The notes below the pieces were generated by a model. It saw only the letters and a list, made by a program, of their open reading frames with translations, made no database searches and was not told where the DNA came from. The position numbers and the translations under genes are program-made. Source: Diphasiastrum complanatum (Eukaryota; Streptophyta; Lycopodiopsida; Lycopodiales; Lycopodiaceae). Taken from it: a DNA stretch of 64,000 nt. The DNA is taken from contig CM055100.1 of the NCBI GenBank assembly GCA_029204225.1, positions 12,425,040 to 12,489,039 on the forward strand. The letters are read 5' to 3'. This document shows positions 10,673 to 21,131 of this stretch, one piece after another. Position 1 is the first letter of the stretch. Each line of letters opens with the position of its first letter.

Positions 10673-11677
10673 ATGGCTACAAGTGGAGGCTTTATGTTGG
10701 AGAGCAATGATAGGCGTTATACCTCAATCAACTATTCTACTTGGAAGGTGAGGATGGAGTCCTTATTGAAGATGAATGAGTTGATGGAAATTGTTGTAGG
10801 TGTGGAGGAGAGGCCTCAAGCACCTCAAGATCAAGTGAGGTATGACAAGAGAGCAAAGAAAGATCTACACATGATTAACAATGAACTTCTCAAGGAAGTT
10901 GGTAAGCGCACATCATCTTTGGAGGCTTGGGAAGCTTTGAAGAAGCTTTATGAATCCAAGTCTACATCAAGAGTGCTTACGCTTAGGAGAAAAATCTTTC
11001 AAAGTTTGCAAAAGAAGGAAGAGAGTACTCAGGCTTTTGTTTTGAGGGCTAAAGCATTCAATGATGAGTTTGCATGTATTGATGAAAGCATTAAGGAGGT
11101 AGAACTTGTTCAAGTTATATATAATGGCTTGTTGGATGATCATGCTAATCTTGTTAAAAGTTTTGTTATTCAAAAGACTTTGCCAAGTATTGTGGATTTG
11201 CAAGAGATCTTGGTGAATGAGGAGTATAGGCTTCAATCAAGAGGAGGTGGATCTACATCAACATCTCATTATGAAGAGGATGCTATGTTCATCAAAGGCA
11301 AGTTCAAGGGCAAAGGCAAAGTCAAGTGGTCTAAAGGGCAAGAGACTTCCTCTTTTGGCAAAAAGAAAGATAAGTCTAAGTTGAAATGCTTTTATTGTGG
11401 AATCAAAGGGCATTTTGGAAATGAATGTTTGAAGAAGCAAAGAGATGAAGGTAGCAAGCAAATCAACTTTACTACTAATGGTGAGGATCTAGGTGGTGGT
11501 GATTCTCTTTTGATGTGTTCTTCAAGTCTAAAATCAAGTGAAGGTGACAAAGATTCATGGTGGATTGATAGTGGAGCTAGTTCACACATGACTAGTCACA
11601 AGGAGTTCTTTACTTCTTTGGTCACTTATGATGGAGCCAAGAAAGCATTCACATGGCCAATGGTGGTGAGTGTGTGA
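10673..11677 (+). CDS. Gag (UBN2-type) with zinc knuckle and protease start, element D
   Basis: A 334-codon frame, the capsid-forming part of a copia polyprotein. The N-terminal half matches the copia gag domain (YTSINYSTWKVRMESLL near residue 20, WEALKKLYESK near residue 83, then FVLRAKAFNDEF). A CX2CX4HX4C zinc knuckle (CFYCGIKGHFGNEC) is at about residues 238-251. The protease active site WWIDSGASSHMT is near residue 297. The frame ends shortly after this because of a frameshift, and a second frame (11653-12200) carries on. The start is chosen as the ATG before the conserved gag N-terminus. Confidence 0.85.
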   Translation: MATSGGFMLESNDRRYTSINYSTWKVRMESLLKMNELMEIVVGVEERPQAPQDQVRYDKRAKKDLHMINNELLKEVGKRTSSLEAWEALKKLYESKSTSRVLTLRRKIFQSLQKKEESTQAFVLRAKAFNDEFACIDESIKEVELVQVIYNGLLDDHANLVKSFVIQKTLPSIVDLQEILVNEEYRLQSRGGGSTSTSHYEEDAMFIKGKFKGKGKVKWSKGQETSSFGKKKDKSKLKCFYCGIKGHFGNECLKKQRDEGSKQINFTTNGEDLGGGDSLLMCSSSLKSSEGDKDSWWIDSGASSHMTSHKEFFTSLVTYDGAKKAFTWPMVVSV

Positions 11678-12200
11678 TTGAAGGTATTGATTCAATTCCT
11701 ATTTGTCTCTCTACTAATAGGAAAGCAAGACTTGATGGTGTTCTTTACATTCCTTCACTTTCAAAGAATTTGTTAAGTGTTGGTCAAATGATAGAGAAAG
11801 AATACATGGTAAATTTTGGTGGTGATGCTTGTTTCATTACAAAGGAAGAAATCTTGGTTGCTAGGGGCAATAGACAAGGTAGACTTTTCAAGCTTGATGC
11901 TTTTGTTATGGCTAACAAAAAGGATGGAATGGAAAAGGAGATTGGTCTCAACTTTTCAAAGTTACCTTTTAGCATCAATAAGATTGGTGGATCTTATGCA
12001 AAGTCTAAAAAGCTTCCTTATGCTAGATCTAGGTCAAGATCTAATATGCTTCTTGGAGATGTTCATCTTTGTGCTGACTTGGCTAGCCTTGAGGATAATG
12101 ATGGTGATTTAATGGTTCTTCATGGAAAGTGCAAGTATGCAAAAGGTAAGGAAAGAGCTAACTTCATCAATGGAGATGAAGATTCACTTAGAATTTGCTT
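11653..12200 (+). pseudogene. Element D protease/pre-integrase continuation
   Basis: In a new frame this continues copia protease sequence: GVLYIPSLSKNLLSVGQMI, FITKEEILVARGNRQGRLFKLDAF. The following part should be the GAG-pre-integrase zinc finger but is degenerate. Only a GDVH word recalls the HSDVH start of the integrase core. Element F is inserted at about 12200, and D resumes at 21132 with unrelated sequence, so D never had, or lost, a normal pol. Confidence 0.75.
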
Positions 12201-12457
12201 TGCACAGGAATACAGATCATGCTACACAGTAACACAGATAGAAAACACTCTCCACAACAAGCTCACATAGCAACTGTATTTCTCAAAATGAAATTACACT
12301 GTACATATAGCTGTTCACTCAGGCAACCCATGCATGACCCAGGTTGCCGTTGGCGGGACACGTGTCTCGCCGACTTGCCTCGTGGCGAGGCCAACTGATC
12401 CCTATCCACTGATAGGACCCACAATACAGTAACACAATGACTCTACTTTAATTCTAA
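12201..12457 (-). repeat. 3' LTR of element F
   Basis: Shares about 200 bp with 20932-21131 (for example 'gcaacccatgcatgaccca' and 'cgtggcgaggccaactgat'). On the minus strand it follows a polypurine tract (AAGGGAGAGAG, 12458-12470). The LTR starts TTAGAATT, not TG. The outer end is placed at TGCACAGG (12201) by inference. Confidence 0.6.
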
Positions 12458-12513
12458 CTCTCTCCCTTAAAGTAGAGTCTACTTTTTATACAGTCATATA
12501 CATAGCTTTAAAG

Positions 12514-12796
12514 TCAACAAACTTTAAGTACATAAAGCTTTGATCTAAACTTATCAAACTTTTCTCCAGTAAGTGGCTTAGTGAAAATATCAGCTAGTTG
12601 TTCTTTTGTGCTAAAATGAACAACATGAATTTCACGACTCAATAGCCTCTCACGTATAAAGTGATACTGAATCTCAATGTGTTTAGTTCTCGCATGGAAC
12701 ACTGGATTCCTTGCTAGCTGAATGCCACTCTGACTGTCGCTATGTAAAGTGATGGAATTTTTCTGCTTCATGCCAATTTCTTCCAGGATTTGTCTC
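12514..12796 (-). pseudogene. Element F RNase H, C-terminal part
   Basis: The end of the copia RNase H: ITLHSDSQSGIQLARNP, FHARTKHIEIQYHFIRE and the terminal ADIFTKPL. Its upstream partner is at 17785-17974. Removing element E (and one GTCTC) makes the protein read continuously from AAQEAIWLR to QILEEIGMK, which shows the interruption directly. Confidence 0.85.
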
Positions 12797-13662
12797 TGTT
12801 AAAAATTGTAAAACATATCTATCATCTGTTGTTGATGTTGGGGGATCCTACCCAGGTAAATATTCTGTACATATCCAAGGTATGTGAACTGAGAACATAT
12901 CCTTGTAGAATAGGGCGAGTTTGGGTTAGGTAGATCAAATTCCAATGACATGCATAAAGTCTAGTTGGTCTAGTATGATATGCAATAATGTTAACAATGT
13001 CTAGTTTGACATGCATATAGACATTTACATGGAATTGGTCAATTATGACCTTGTAGAAACTCGAGCCACAATAAATGCATAATGTCCTAAGTTTCCATAG
13101 TGACATGCAAAGCATGCAATCACTCTAATGGACACATGCATGTAGATTTGTACATGGCTAGTTGAGAAATTGCCATTTGGAAAAAGTAGGTAGAAGTTAG
13201 GTGCAACTTGTGCATGCTAGCAGTTAGGTGTCAAGTTAATAGTTGTTTGCACTTGAATAGGTGTAGGATGTGCATTGAATGCAAGGAGTACCACGAATTT
13301 TGGCTCTCCTATATATGTACATATCATTCTCATTCACAAAGTAATGAAGAACCAAAGGTTTGTAGCTATCTCATGCTTGGTTGGATCTAAACTATTTTAT
13401 TTGTTATCTCTCTAGCTTTCTCTCTCTAACTCGTGTTGAAGCTAATGCTAAAACACTGTAATCTTGTACTTTTAATCAACCTTTGATTCATTGCTATCAT
13501 AGTCTATTGATTAGCATGCTAGATTGTGAATTAGCCATATCTTCTGAACTAGATCTTGTTGAACAATCTAGAATCAAGGTACTGTGCCAATCACAAAGCT
13601 TAATCAAGATCAGTCACTCTTGTGGACATTCCCCACATGTGTAAATTTTGGAAATTTCAACA
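12797..13662 (+). repeat. 5' LTR of element E
   Basis: Starts TGTTAAAAATTG and ends TTTCAACA immediately before the PBS. It contains the 'gtagaaactcgagccac' word shared with LTRs of H and a CCTATATATGTA TATA-like stretch near 13309-13320, downstream of which the transcript probably starts. Confidence 0.9.
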
Positions 13663-13675
13663 TGGTATCAGAGCC
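13663..13675 (+). other. Primer-binding site of E
   Basis: TGGTATCAGAGCC, a perfect initiator Met-tRNA primer site directly abutting the LTR. The leader up to 14433 has no recognisable gene. Confidence 0.92.
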
Positions 13676-14433
13676 ACATTAAGCTTTGCATGCTAACAAC
13701 TCTGATTGTACAAAAAACTGAAAGCTAAATCAAGCAAAAAAGCAGTTTTGCACTATTTCTAACCCTTCTTTGAAGTGTAATTGGATCAAATTGGACCTGA
13801 ACTGAATTTTCAGACCTGAATTGAGGTAGTACAGAATTCTGGAATTCTGCACATGTAAAAATCAGAGATTTTCAGTCCCTTTGTTTTCCTTGCTGATAGA
13901 TCCAAAGATAGCAATGTTATAGCTTGATGGAAAGCTTATGATCTCTACTTTCCATAGAAATTAAAACCAAATCAATTTGAAGTGTCTAGAAAGAGCTATA
14001 AGCTCTTAAAGAGGATTAGGATAGGTCCAAAATCTGAGTGACAACATTTTGATTTGAATCAATTTTTTACTTTGTTCTGAATTCATGGTTTTGAGCATCC
14101 TACACAAGAAACTAAAGATCAAGACCGAGTTTGAAGTAATTGAATACCCTTTGAGCCTTCTGAGTGTCAATAGTGTTTTGTTTTGTCGCATTTCACACTT
14201 GCTAAAAGTAGGATTAAAACTAACCAAAGTGTCTCAATCCACTTTGTGTATCTGATCTAGTTAGCTTGTCTTGTGGAATATTTGAGATCTGTCTCAAATA
14301 CATTTGCTTGTGTTTCACATAGGAAGGTAGTGCATTTTTTGAAAATACCTATAGTGAAAGAGAGCAGCAACTCTAAGTTAGATAGGAACAAGCTCAAACA
14401 TATTGCAGTCCAATTACAAGAGTCTTCACATTC

Positions 14434-15741
14434 ATGGCATCTGTAGGAGATTGTCTCTTTCAAGCTAGTGAAAGACTATACACCTTTAACTATTCAGTTT
14501 GGAAAGATAAGATAGAATCCTTGTTGATTCTCTATGGCGTAATGGATATTGTAACTGGAACTGAAGTTGAACCTGCAGCTTTTGATGAGGCTCAGAGATT
14601 CAAGAAGAGAGCAAGAATTGCTCTACATATCATCAAATTGAACATCTCTAATGAGATGTTGAGAGAGATTAGTTCATGCACCTCATCCAAGGAGACTTGG
14701 GAGACTCTAAAGAACCTTCATGAAGCCGAGATCAAGTCAAGAAAGAGGAGTAAGAATCAGTACTCTCGTGCCTTCACCAAGAAAAAAGCAAAGAACAAAG
14801 ACTATGGTGGAATAGAAGATGAGTCATCTCATCCTTCTAACTTCAAGAAGAAGACACAAGAAGTTCAAACCAGTTGTATCATAGAAGACTCACATGCAAG
14901 TTGTAAAGAGGCATATCTTCTGATGTCTAGTTTTTCTTCTTTACCTTTTAATGATGTATCATGGTATATTAATAGTGGAGCAACAACTCATATGAGTTGC
15001 TCCAAAGATTCTTTTGTCTCTATTGAATCTGTTCTAGATCCTAAGAAATCAATATACACAGCAGTTGGTGATGCATGTGCAATTGAAGGTGTTGGAAGTT
15101 GTTTCTTAAAACTTACATCTTCTATGAATTTTACACTTTCCAATGTTCTCTATGTGCCTAATCTCACAAAGAGTGTGATTAGTGTAGGAAAGTTGTTAGA
15201 TGATGGTTATGAACTGGATTTCAATATCAATGGTTGTTTCATAAAGAAAGAAGATAAGATCCTTGCAAGTGGATCTAAATATGCAGGTATTTTCAAGCTA
15301 GATGTGCATGAAAATTCAAGTTTATGTGATGCTGCATTGATGTCTTATGTTTCCAAGGAGGAGTTATGGCATAGGAAGGTGTATGTTTCCAACTTCAGGT
15401 CTATGCCTATTATAGTCAAGGAGATCAAGCCAAGGGTGGCTTATTCTATGGCAAAATCACTTATGGATCCATATTTAATGTCTTCTAAAAAGACAGAACA
15501 TTCTATGGAGTTGGAACATTCCGATGTTCATCTTTCTTTATCAGTAAGCAAGGAAGGTGTTTCTTTCTTTGCATGTACTATTGATGGATCCACAAGTTAC
15601 ATTTGGCTATGTCTTGTTTCTTCAAATTTTTTGGTGCATGTGTATGTTCCGTCATGCAAAACTTTATGGAGTTATGAAGCTAATGGAAGGAGTGCACTTT
15701 ATGAAGTCTTGTTCAGTTATAAGCCTAAGGTTGTATACTGA
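14434..15741 (+). CDS. Gag-protease-integrase remnant protein, element E
   Basis: A 435-codon open frame. Residues 1-90 are copia gag (FQASERLYTFNYSVWKDKIE, then SKETWETLKNLHEAE). The middle of gag and the zinc knuckle are missing, replaced by a short Lys-rich linker. The protease block is at about residue 180 and reads WYINSGATTHM, with Asn where the catalytic Asp (DSG) belongs, so it should be inactive. YVPNLTKSVISVGKLL follows. A decayed GAG-pre-integrase (ELWHRKVYVSNF) and integrase start (LEHSDVH) come next, then the similarity stops. The frame stays open despite lost enzymes, which fits an element that is moved by others. Confidence 0.8.
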   Translation: MASVGDCLFQASERLYTFNYSVWKDKIESLLILYGVMDIVTGTEVEPAAFDEAQRFKKRARIALHIIKLNISNEMLREISSCTSSKETWETLKNLHEAEIKSRKRSKNQYSRAFTKKKAKNKDYGGIEDESSHPSNFKKKTQEVQTSCIIEDSHASCKEAYLLMSSFSSLPFNDVSWYINSGATTHMSCSKDSFVSIESVLDPKKSIYTAVGDACAIEGVGSCFLKLTSSMNFTLSNVLYVPNLTKSVISVGKLLDDGYELDFNINGCFIKKEDKILASGSKYAGIFKLDVHENSSLCDAALMSYVSKEELWHRKVYVSNFRSMPIIVKEIKPRVAYSMAKSLMDPYLMSSKKTEHSMELEHSDVHLSLSVSKEGVSFFACTIDGSTSYIWLCLVSSNFLVHVYVPSCKTLWSYEANGRSALYEVLFSYKPKVVY

Positions 15742-16759
15742 GCTCAGTGTTCTTGAGGACTATTGCTTTGTATGTGGTTTCTTGGAAAGAAAGAAGGATG
15801 GTGATCCTAGTCTGTGGATCATGGTTGGATGCTTATCCACCAAGGAAGGCTACATAGCCTTTACACTCTCTATCTCAAAGGTGTTTGAGAATGGATAAGT
15901 TCTTGATTTTGAAGATCTATTTTCTATCTTGGAAGTGGCCGAGAGCACAGTGTCTCATAGTGCATCACAAGTCATTACTATGGCAAGTAATCAAGTTGTG
16001 ATGAGGTCAAGGTTTGAGGAGGAGTATCCTCAACATGCATGTCCAAGGAGATCTTCATCATTTTACAAGGCCGAGTCCTTTTTTATCTTATTTCATGGAA
16101 AAGAAAAGAAAAGTAAAGGTGGTATTCATTTTGTTTTACTCACCTATTGTTCTTTTTCTTTGATTAATGATGTATCTTGCTTAATTGAGATTTGCTTATC
16201 TCAAAGATCAAGTAAGACTATTCTGTTTTTGAATGAAGTCTTTAGTCTGAAATTACTTCTTGTCTTTTGTGACTTGATTATGTTTCTGAAACATCTAGAA
16301 AGCAAGATGTTGTACCATCATTTGTATGCTCGTAAATTGAGTAAGAGCATGTATGAGTTTAGTACTCATAGTTTGAAAAAAGGAGTTTTTTCATGTATTG
16401 AGGCATATTGTAAACTTCTTGTAAGGTTAAGTGAAGCATCCATTGAGGACACTTACACCCTCAAGAAAGTATTTAGCCTTAATTTGATCAAGTTTGAGTA
16501 TGGTTTCAAGATTAGATCCATTTTGGATAGAGTTCATATTTTTTGGACCAGTGAAGCTTGTATGCTTAATCTTGAAAATTGCTCATGGTACAATCTTGAT
16601 ATGTATGATCTTTGTGGTCATGATGAGGCATGGAAGCCTCGGTTTTTTCAGTCTTTCTTGCAGCCAACTTCATGCATGTGGACTTTGCATACCCAGGATC
16701 GACATCAGACATGCAGGAGGTACATTGGCATAGTAGCAGGTTGGTGGAATAATTTTTAA
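15742..16759 (+). CDS. Unrecognised cargo region of element E
   Basis: Occupies the place of pol between the integrase start and the polypurine tract. Frames at 15557-15898 and 15929-16759 are offset by a frameshift or stop near 15898. Conserved words shared with remnant H (40124-41175) include LWIMVGCLSTKEGY, SISKVFENG, SEASIEDTYTLKK versus SEVSNEDTYTLKK, and FKIRSILDRVH versus FKIRSFMDIVH. I do not recognise the family. It lacks RT, RNase H or chromodomain motifs. It may be captured host sequence or a lineage-specific extra gene. Confidence 0.55.
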
Positions 16760-16910
16760 AGGCATTTGGAAAAGATTTTTATCAAAAAGAACTTATCATG
16801 GATTTGGTAAGCATACTGCTATGATGGATTCTTTGTTCATCTTCACTTCAAATGCAAAGCAAAGAATCCAAACTCAAAGGATCTTCACCAACATCAGATA
16901 GATATGTTTT

Positions 16911-16919
16911 AAGGAGGAG
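16911..16919 (+). other. Polypurine tract of E
   Basis: AAGGAGGAG directly before the TG of the 3' LTR, the plus-strand priming site. Confidence 0.85.
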
Positions 16920-17784
16920 TGTTGAAAATTGTAAAACATATCTATCATCTGTTGTTAATGTTTGGGGGATCCTACCCATGTAAATATTTTGTACATATCC
17001 AAGGTATGTGAATTGAGCACATATCCTTGTAGAATAGGGCGAGTTTGGGTTAGGTAGATCAAATTCTAGTGACATGCACAAAGTCTAGTTGGTCTAGTAT
17101 GATATGCAATAATGTTAACAATGTCTAGTTTGACATGCATATAGAGATTCACATGGAATTGGTCAATTATGACCTTGTAGAAACTCGAGCCACAATAAAT
17201 GCAATGTCCTAAGTTTCCATAGTGACATGCAAAGCATGCAATTACTCTAATGGACACATGCATGTAGATTTGTACATGGATAGTTGAGAAATTGCCATTT
17301 GGAGAAAGTAGGTAGAAGTTAGGTGCAACCTATGCATGCTAGCAGTTAGGTGTCAAGTTAATAGTTGTTTGCACTTGAATAGGTGTAGGATGTGCATTGA
17401 ATGCAACGAGTACCACGAATTTTGGCTCTCCTATATATGTACATATCATTCTCATTCACAAAGTAATGAAGAACCAAAGGTTTGTAGCTATCTCATGCTT
17501 GGTTGGATCTAAACTATTTTATTTGTTATCCCTCTAGTTTTCTCTCTCTAACTCGTGTTGAAGCTAATGCTAAAACACTGTAATCTTGTACTTTTAATCA
17601 ATCTTTGATTCATTGCTATCATAGTCTATTGATTAGCATGCTAGATTGTGAATTAGCCATATCTTCTGAACTAGATCTTGTTGAACAATCTAGAATCAAG
17701 GTACTGTGCCAATCACAAAGCTTAATCAAGATCAGTCACTCTTGTGGACATTCCCCACATGTGTGAATTTTGGAAATTTCAACA
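16920..17784 (+). repeat. 3' LTR of element E
   Basis: Starts TGTTGAAAATTG and ends TTTCAACA, followed by the target duplication GTCTC. Confidence 0.92.
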
Positions 17785-19416
17785 GTCTCAACCATATAGC
17801 TTCCTGTGCTGCACTACACATTGCCTTATACTCTGCTTCTATGGTGGAAAGAGCAATTGTACTTTGCCTCTTACTAGACCAGGAAAAGCAACTACCACAA
17901 AACTGGAATACATACCTTGTGGTGGATCTACGATCATCATAGTCACCTACCAATCCGCATCCACATAGCCACACAACTCAAGTAAACCATCATGCTTCCT
18001 GTAAATCAAGCCATATTCTAAAGTGCCTTTCACATAACACAAAATGCGTTTAGCTGCCTTACAATGCATTTTCATAGGTGCTTCCATAAACTGTCTTACA
18101 ATGCCAACAACATAGCATATATCTGGTCTAGTCGTGGTAAGGTAAATCAAGCTCCCTACTAACTGTCTATACAGCATAGCATCAAATGATTGTGACTCAT
18201 CAAGCTTAGAAAGCTTTTTACCTAGTTCAATAGGAGTGTTTACTGGTTTGCAATCCTGTAACCTAAACCTGTGCAGCAACTCTTTGACATACTTCACTTG
18301 TGTAAAACCCACTTCATGTCCTTTTTGCCACACGTCTACTCCAAGGCAGTAATGCATAAGGCTGAGATCTGTCATCTTGATTTGTTCCATGAGGTCTTTC
18401 TTGATCATGTCTATCATCTCTTGATTATTTCTCGTAATAATCAAGTCATCAACATAAAGAGCAATCAAAGCAACCATACCATCAAAGCATAAGACATATA
18501 GATTTGGATCAGAATGTATTCTCACCATCCCCTTTGAACGAAAGTAGGCATCAATCCTGCTATACCACGCACGTGGTGCTTGTTTAAGACCATAAAGTGC
18601 TTTCTTCAAGCGACATACTTTATTTTTCTGTCCCTTCACTACAAAGCTTTCAGGTTGATCCATGAACACTTCTTCTTCTAACTCACCATTTAGAAAAGCA
18701 GATTTCACATCCATCTGATGCAAAGGCCAACCAAAATGTGAAGCTAAAGCAATAAGTAGACATAGAGTATTCCACTTACAAACCGGTGCAAAGGTCTCCT
18801 CATAGTCGATGCTTTTATTTTGTGCATACCCTTTGATCACCAATCTTGCTTTGTGCTTTGCTATACTTCCATCTGCATGATACTTAGTCCTGTATACCCA
18901 TTTGCAACCAATGGATTTCTTGCCAACTGGTGGTTCTACTAAGTCCCATGTGCTATGCTTAGCAATTGACTCCATCTCCTCTCCCATGGCCTTGACCCAA
19001 ATGTCATCATCCTTCGCTTCACCATAAGTCAAAGGTTCTTTTATTTGAATAATGCTAGATAAGAGAGCATAATTTGCTTCATACCTTTCAGGTAGTGTCT
19101 TCTCTCTTGTTGATCTTTGTAGCTCTCCCTGGTTAGATGATCCTGGAAAGTCATCTATGTCGCGGCTCTCCAACAATCTCTCAAACCACTTAGGGAGCTT
19201 CTTGTCAGGTGATCGGCTTCTTGGTGAAAATGTATCCCATGGTACATCCTTCTCCTTGTGTTTGTCACCTGCAACTTCAATCCTTCTTGCACAAAAAGGT
19301 TTGTCACTACCTCTGCAACCTGTCTCTTGAGGTCGAGTAGTAGTATCTTGAGATGTATCCTCATGTTCATTACTCGGAAGATCAATGAATGGATCATCAT
19401 CAAGTGGTATCCTCAC
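17785..19416 (-). pseudogene. Element F reverse transcriptase and RNase H start
   Basis: A 489-codon frame (17947-19416) holds a near-complete copia RT. Visible blocks are GCKWVYRTKYHADGS, KARLVIKGYAQ, DYEETFAPV, QMDVKSAFLNGELEEEVFM, LYGLKQAPRAWY and the catalytic YVDD (ALYVDDLII). RNase H begins with YVDADW and is cut by a stop. The continuation at 17785-17974 is in another frame ([29 protein letters not shown]) and runs into element E. The N-terminal about 90 residues are the variable linker after integrase. The stop and frameshift make this copy non-functional even without element E. Confidence 0.9.
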
Positions 19417-19442
19417 TATACCATCTTTTCCATTGGATGTGT

Positions 19443-20465
19443 CTATCTTATCAGATCCTCGTCTTCATACATCTTGGATTCATCAAAGATAACATCATGG
19501 CTTATATGGATTTTGTTTTCCACTGGATCAAAACATCTGTAGCCCTTCACATGATCATCATATCCTAGGAATATGCTCTTGATAGCTTTTACATCAAGTT
19601 TACGTCCCTCTTCCTTAGAAATGTGTACAAAGGCCTTATATCCAAAGATTCGCAAGTGGTTCACCTTTGGCTTCTTTTTCGTGAATGCTTCCTCAGGTGT
19701 TATCTTTGGTATGGCAATGGTAGGACTTCTATTTTGAAGATAGACTGTCGTGCTACATGCTTCTGACCAAAAATCTTTTGGTAGTTTCATCTCAGCTAGC
19801 ATAGATCTCGAACTTTCCACAATCGTACGATTCTTGTGCTCAGCTACACCATTGAGGGCAGGAGTAAATTGTCTTTTAATCCCACATTGATCACAAAGAT
19901 CATTGAAGTCATTAGACTTGTACTCACCTCCACTATCTGATCTTAGGACTTTGATCTTCCTACCTGTCTGATTTTTGACCAATGCTTTGAAGTTCTTGAG
20001 GTTATCAAATGCATTTGATTTCTTCTTTAAGAAGTAGATCCACGTCTCACGTGACATATCATCAGTAAAGGTCATGAAATAGAAGGCTTTACCTAAGGAC
20101 ATGGTCCTCATAGGCCCGCATAAATCTATGTGCATTAAATCCAGGATGTTCTTTGCTCTTGCAACACTCCCTTTATAGAACTTCTCTTGATGCTGCTTCC
20201 CATATACACAAGATTTGCACATCGATTTCAAGTGATCTTCTATGGTAGACAATCTTGTAACCATCTCCAATTTTCTCATCAAACTGAGGCTTCCCAAGTT
20301 CAAGTGACCAAGTCTCTTATGCCACAACTCAGTTTGTGATGGAATGGACGATACAAGTCCATGTTGTCCCTTAATTGTAGCATTCAACTGTACAATTTTG
20401 TATTGGGCTCTCTTACTCCATCCACAATAACTTTGAACTTTTGGTTCACATCCTTCACAAAGCAA
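19443..20465 (-). CDS. Element F integrase
   Basis: A 340-codon open frame. It starts with the pre-integrase zinc finger (LWHKRLGHLN, then CKSCVYGKQ; HHCC type). The DDE core follows: first Asp in HIDLCGP, second in RSDSGGEY, and Glu in NGVAEHKNRTI. After it come FWSEAC and the C-terminal HLRIFGYKAFVHI and GYDDHVKGYRCF blocks. All catalytic residues are present. Frameshifts separate it from the protease upstream and the RT downstream. Confidence 0.9.
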   Translation of the reverse strand: MLCEGCEPKVQSYCGWSKRAQYKIVQLNATIKGQHGLVSSIPSQTELWHKRLGHLNLGSLSLMRKLEMVTRLSTIEDHLKSMCKSCVYGKQHQEKFYKGSVARAKNILDLMHIDLCGPMRTMSLGKAFYFMTFTDDMSRETWIYFLKKKSNAFDNLKNFKALVKNQTGRKIKVLRSDSGGEYKSNDFNDLCDQCGIKRQFTPALNGVAEHKNRTIVESSRSMLAEMKLPKDFWSEACSTTVYLQNRSPTIAIPKITPEEAFTKKKPKVNHLRIFGYKAFVHISKEEGRKLDVKAIKSIFLGYDDHVKGYRCFDPVENKIHISHDVIFDESKMYEDEDLIR

Positions 20466-20931
20466 CGATCATGGGCGAATTCTACTTTCAACTTTTGATC
20501 AGTAATGACTCCAACAGAAAGTAGATTTTTCTTCAAACCTGGTATGTAAAGTATCTCCCTGATCATCTTGCTTTTGCCATCAGGTAGTTGGATTGAAACG
20601 GTGCCTATCCCCTTGATCTTGCACACCTCACCATTTGCTTGTGAAACAGATGTTTCATTATCCAACACCTTCAAACTACTGAACCAATTCTTGTTACTTG
20701 TCATGTGACTTGTGGCTCCCGAGTCAATATACCATGCTTGATCATCTTGATTAGATGCAGATATGAAGATGCTAGAGTCTTCAATCTCACCCTCATCGAC
20801 AAGGTTACCTGCTTGTTTTGGTTTCCCCTTGTCTTGTTCCGCCAGAAATTTGCAACATTCACTCTTCCAATGACCCTTTTTACCACAATGGAAGCACTTG
20901 CCTTTCTTCTTAGTTTTACTAGAAGATACAG
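20384..20931 (-). pseudogene. Element F gag C-terminus and protease
   Basis: Begins, after the LTR junction, with a Lys-rich stretch and a CX2CX4HX4C zinc knuckle (CFHCGKKGHWKSEC). The protease site AWYIDSGATSHMT and IPGLKKNLLSVGVI follow. It overlaps the integrase frame through a frameshift near 20400-20460. The first few codons of the open frame come from the LTR, because the rest of gag was deleted. Confidence 0.85.
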
Positions 20932-21131
20932 CAAGCTCACATAACAACTGTATTTCTCAAAATGAAATTACACTATACATATAGTTGTTCACTTAGGCAA
21001 CCCATGCATGACCCAGTTTGCCATTGTCGGGATGAGTGTCTCGTCGACTTGTCTCGTGGCGAGGCCAACTGATCCTTATTCACTGATAGGACCCACAATA
21101 TAGTAGCACAGTGATTCTACTTTAATTCTAA
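20932..21131 (-). repeat. Truncated 5' LTR of element F
   Basis: About 200 bp similar to 12259-12457 at roughly nine positions in ten. Its inner end, with the PBS, is deleted, so LTR sequence joins gag directly. The outer end is TTAGAATT on the minus strand. Confidence 0.65.

Larger units (their letters stand above)
12797..17784 (+). mobile_element. Element E, non-autonomous copia-type LTR element
   Basis: 4,988 bp, flanked by the 5-bp target duplication GTCTC (12792-12796 and 17785-17789). It has LTRs of 866 and 865 bp, a primer site and a polypurine tract. It encodes gag with a remnant protease and integrase start, then an unrecognised region, but no reverse transcriptase. By eye the LTRs differ at about 21 positions (about 2.4%). 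It is nested in the RNase H gene of F. Confidence 0.92.
12201..21131 (-). mobile_element. Element F, copia retrotransposon, nested in D
   Basis: A minus-strand Ty1/copia element with integrase, RT and RNase H, inserted in D and itself interrupted by element E. A related ~200-bp terminal segment is found at both ends (12259-12457 and 20932-21131). The gag N-terminus and primer site are deleted: the 5' LTR runs straight into the zinc-knuckle part of gag. I cannot find a convincing target duplication at the outer borders. Confidence 0.8.

Noticed and set aside
12201-21131. Target duplication for element F
   Set aside because: The bases beside the two F borders (TGCTT and CTGGT) do not match, so I do not claim one.
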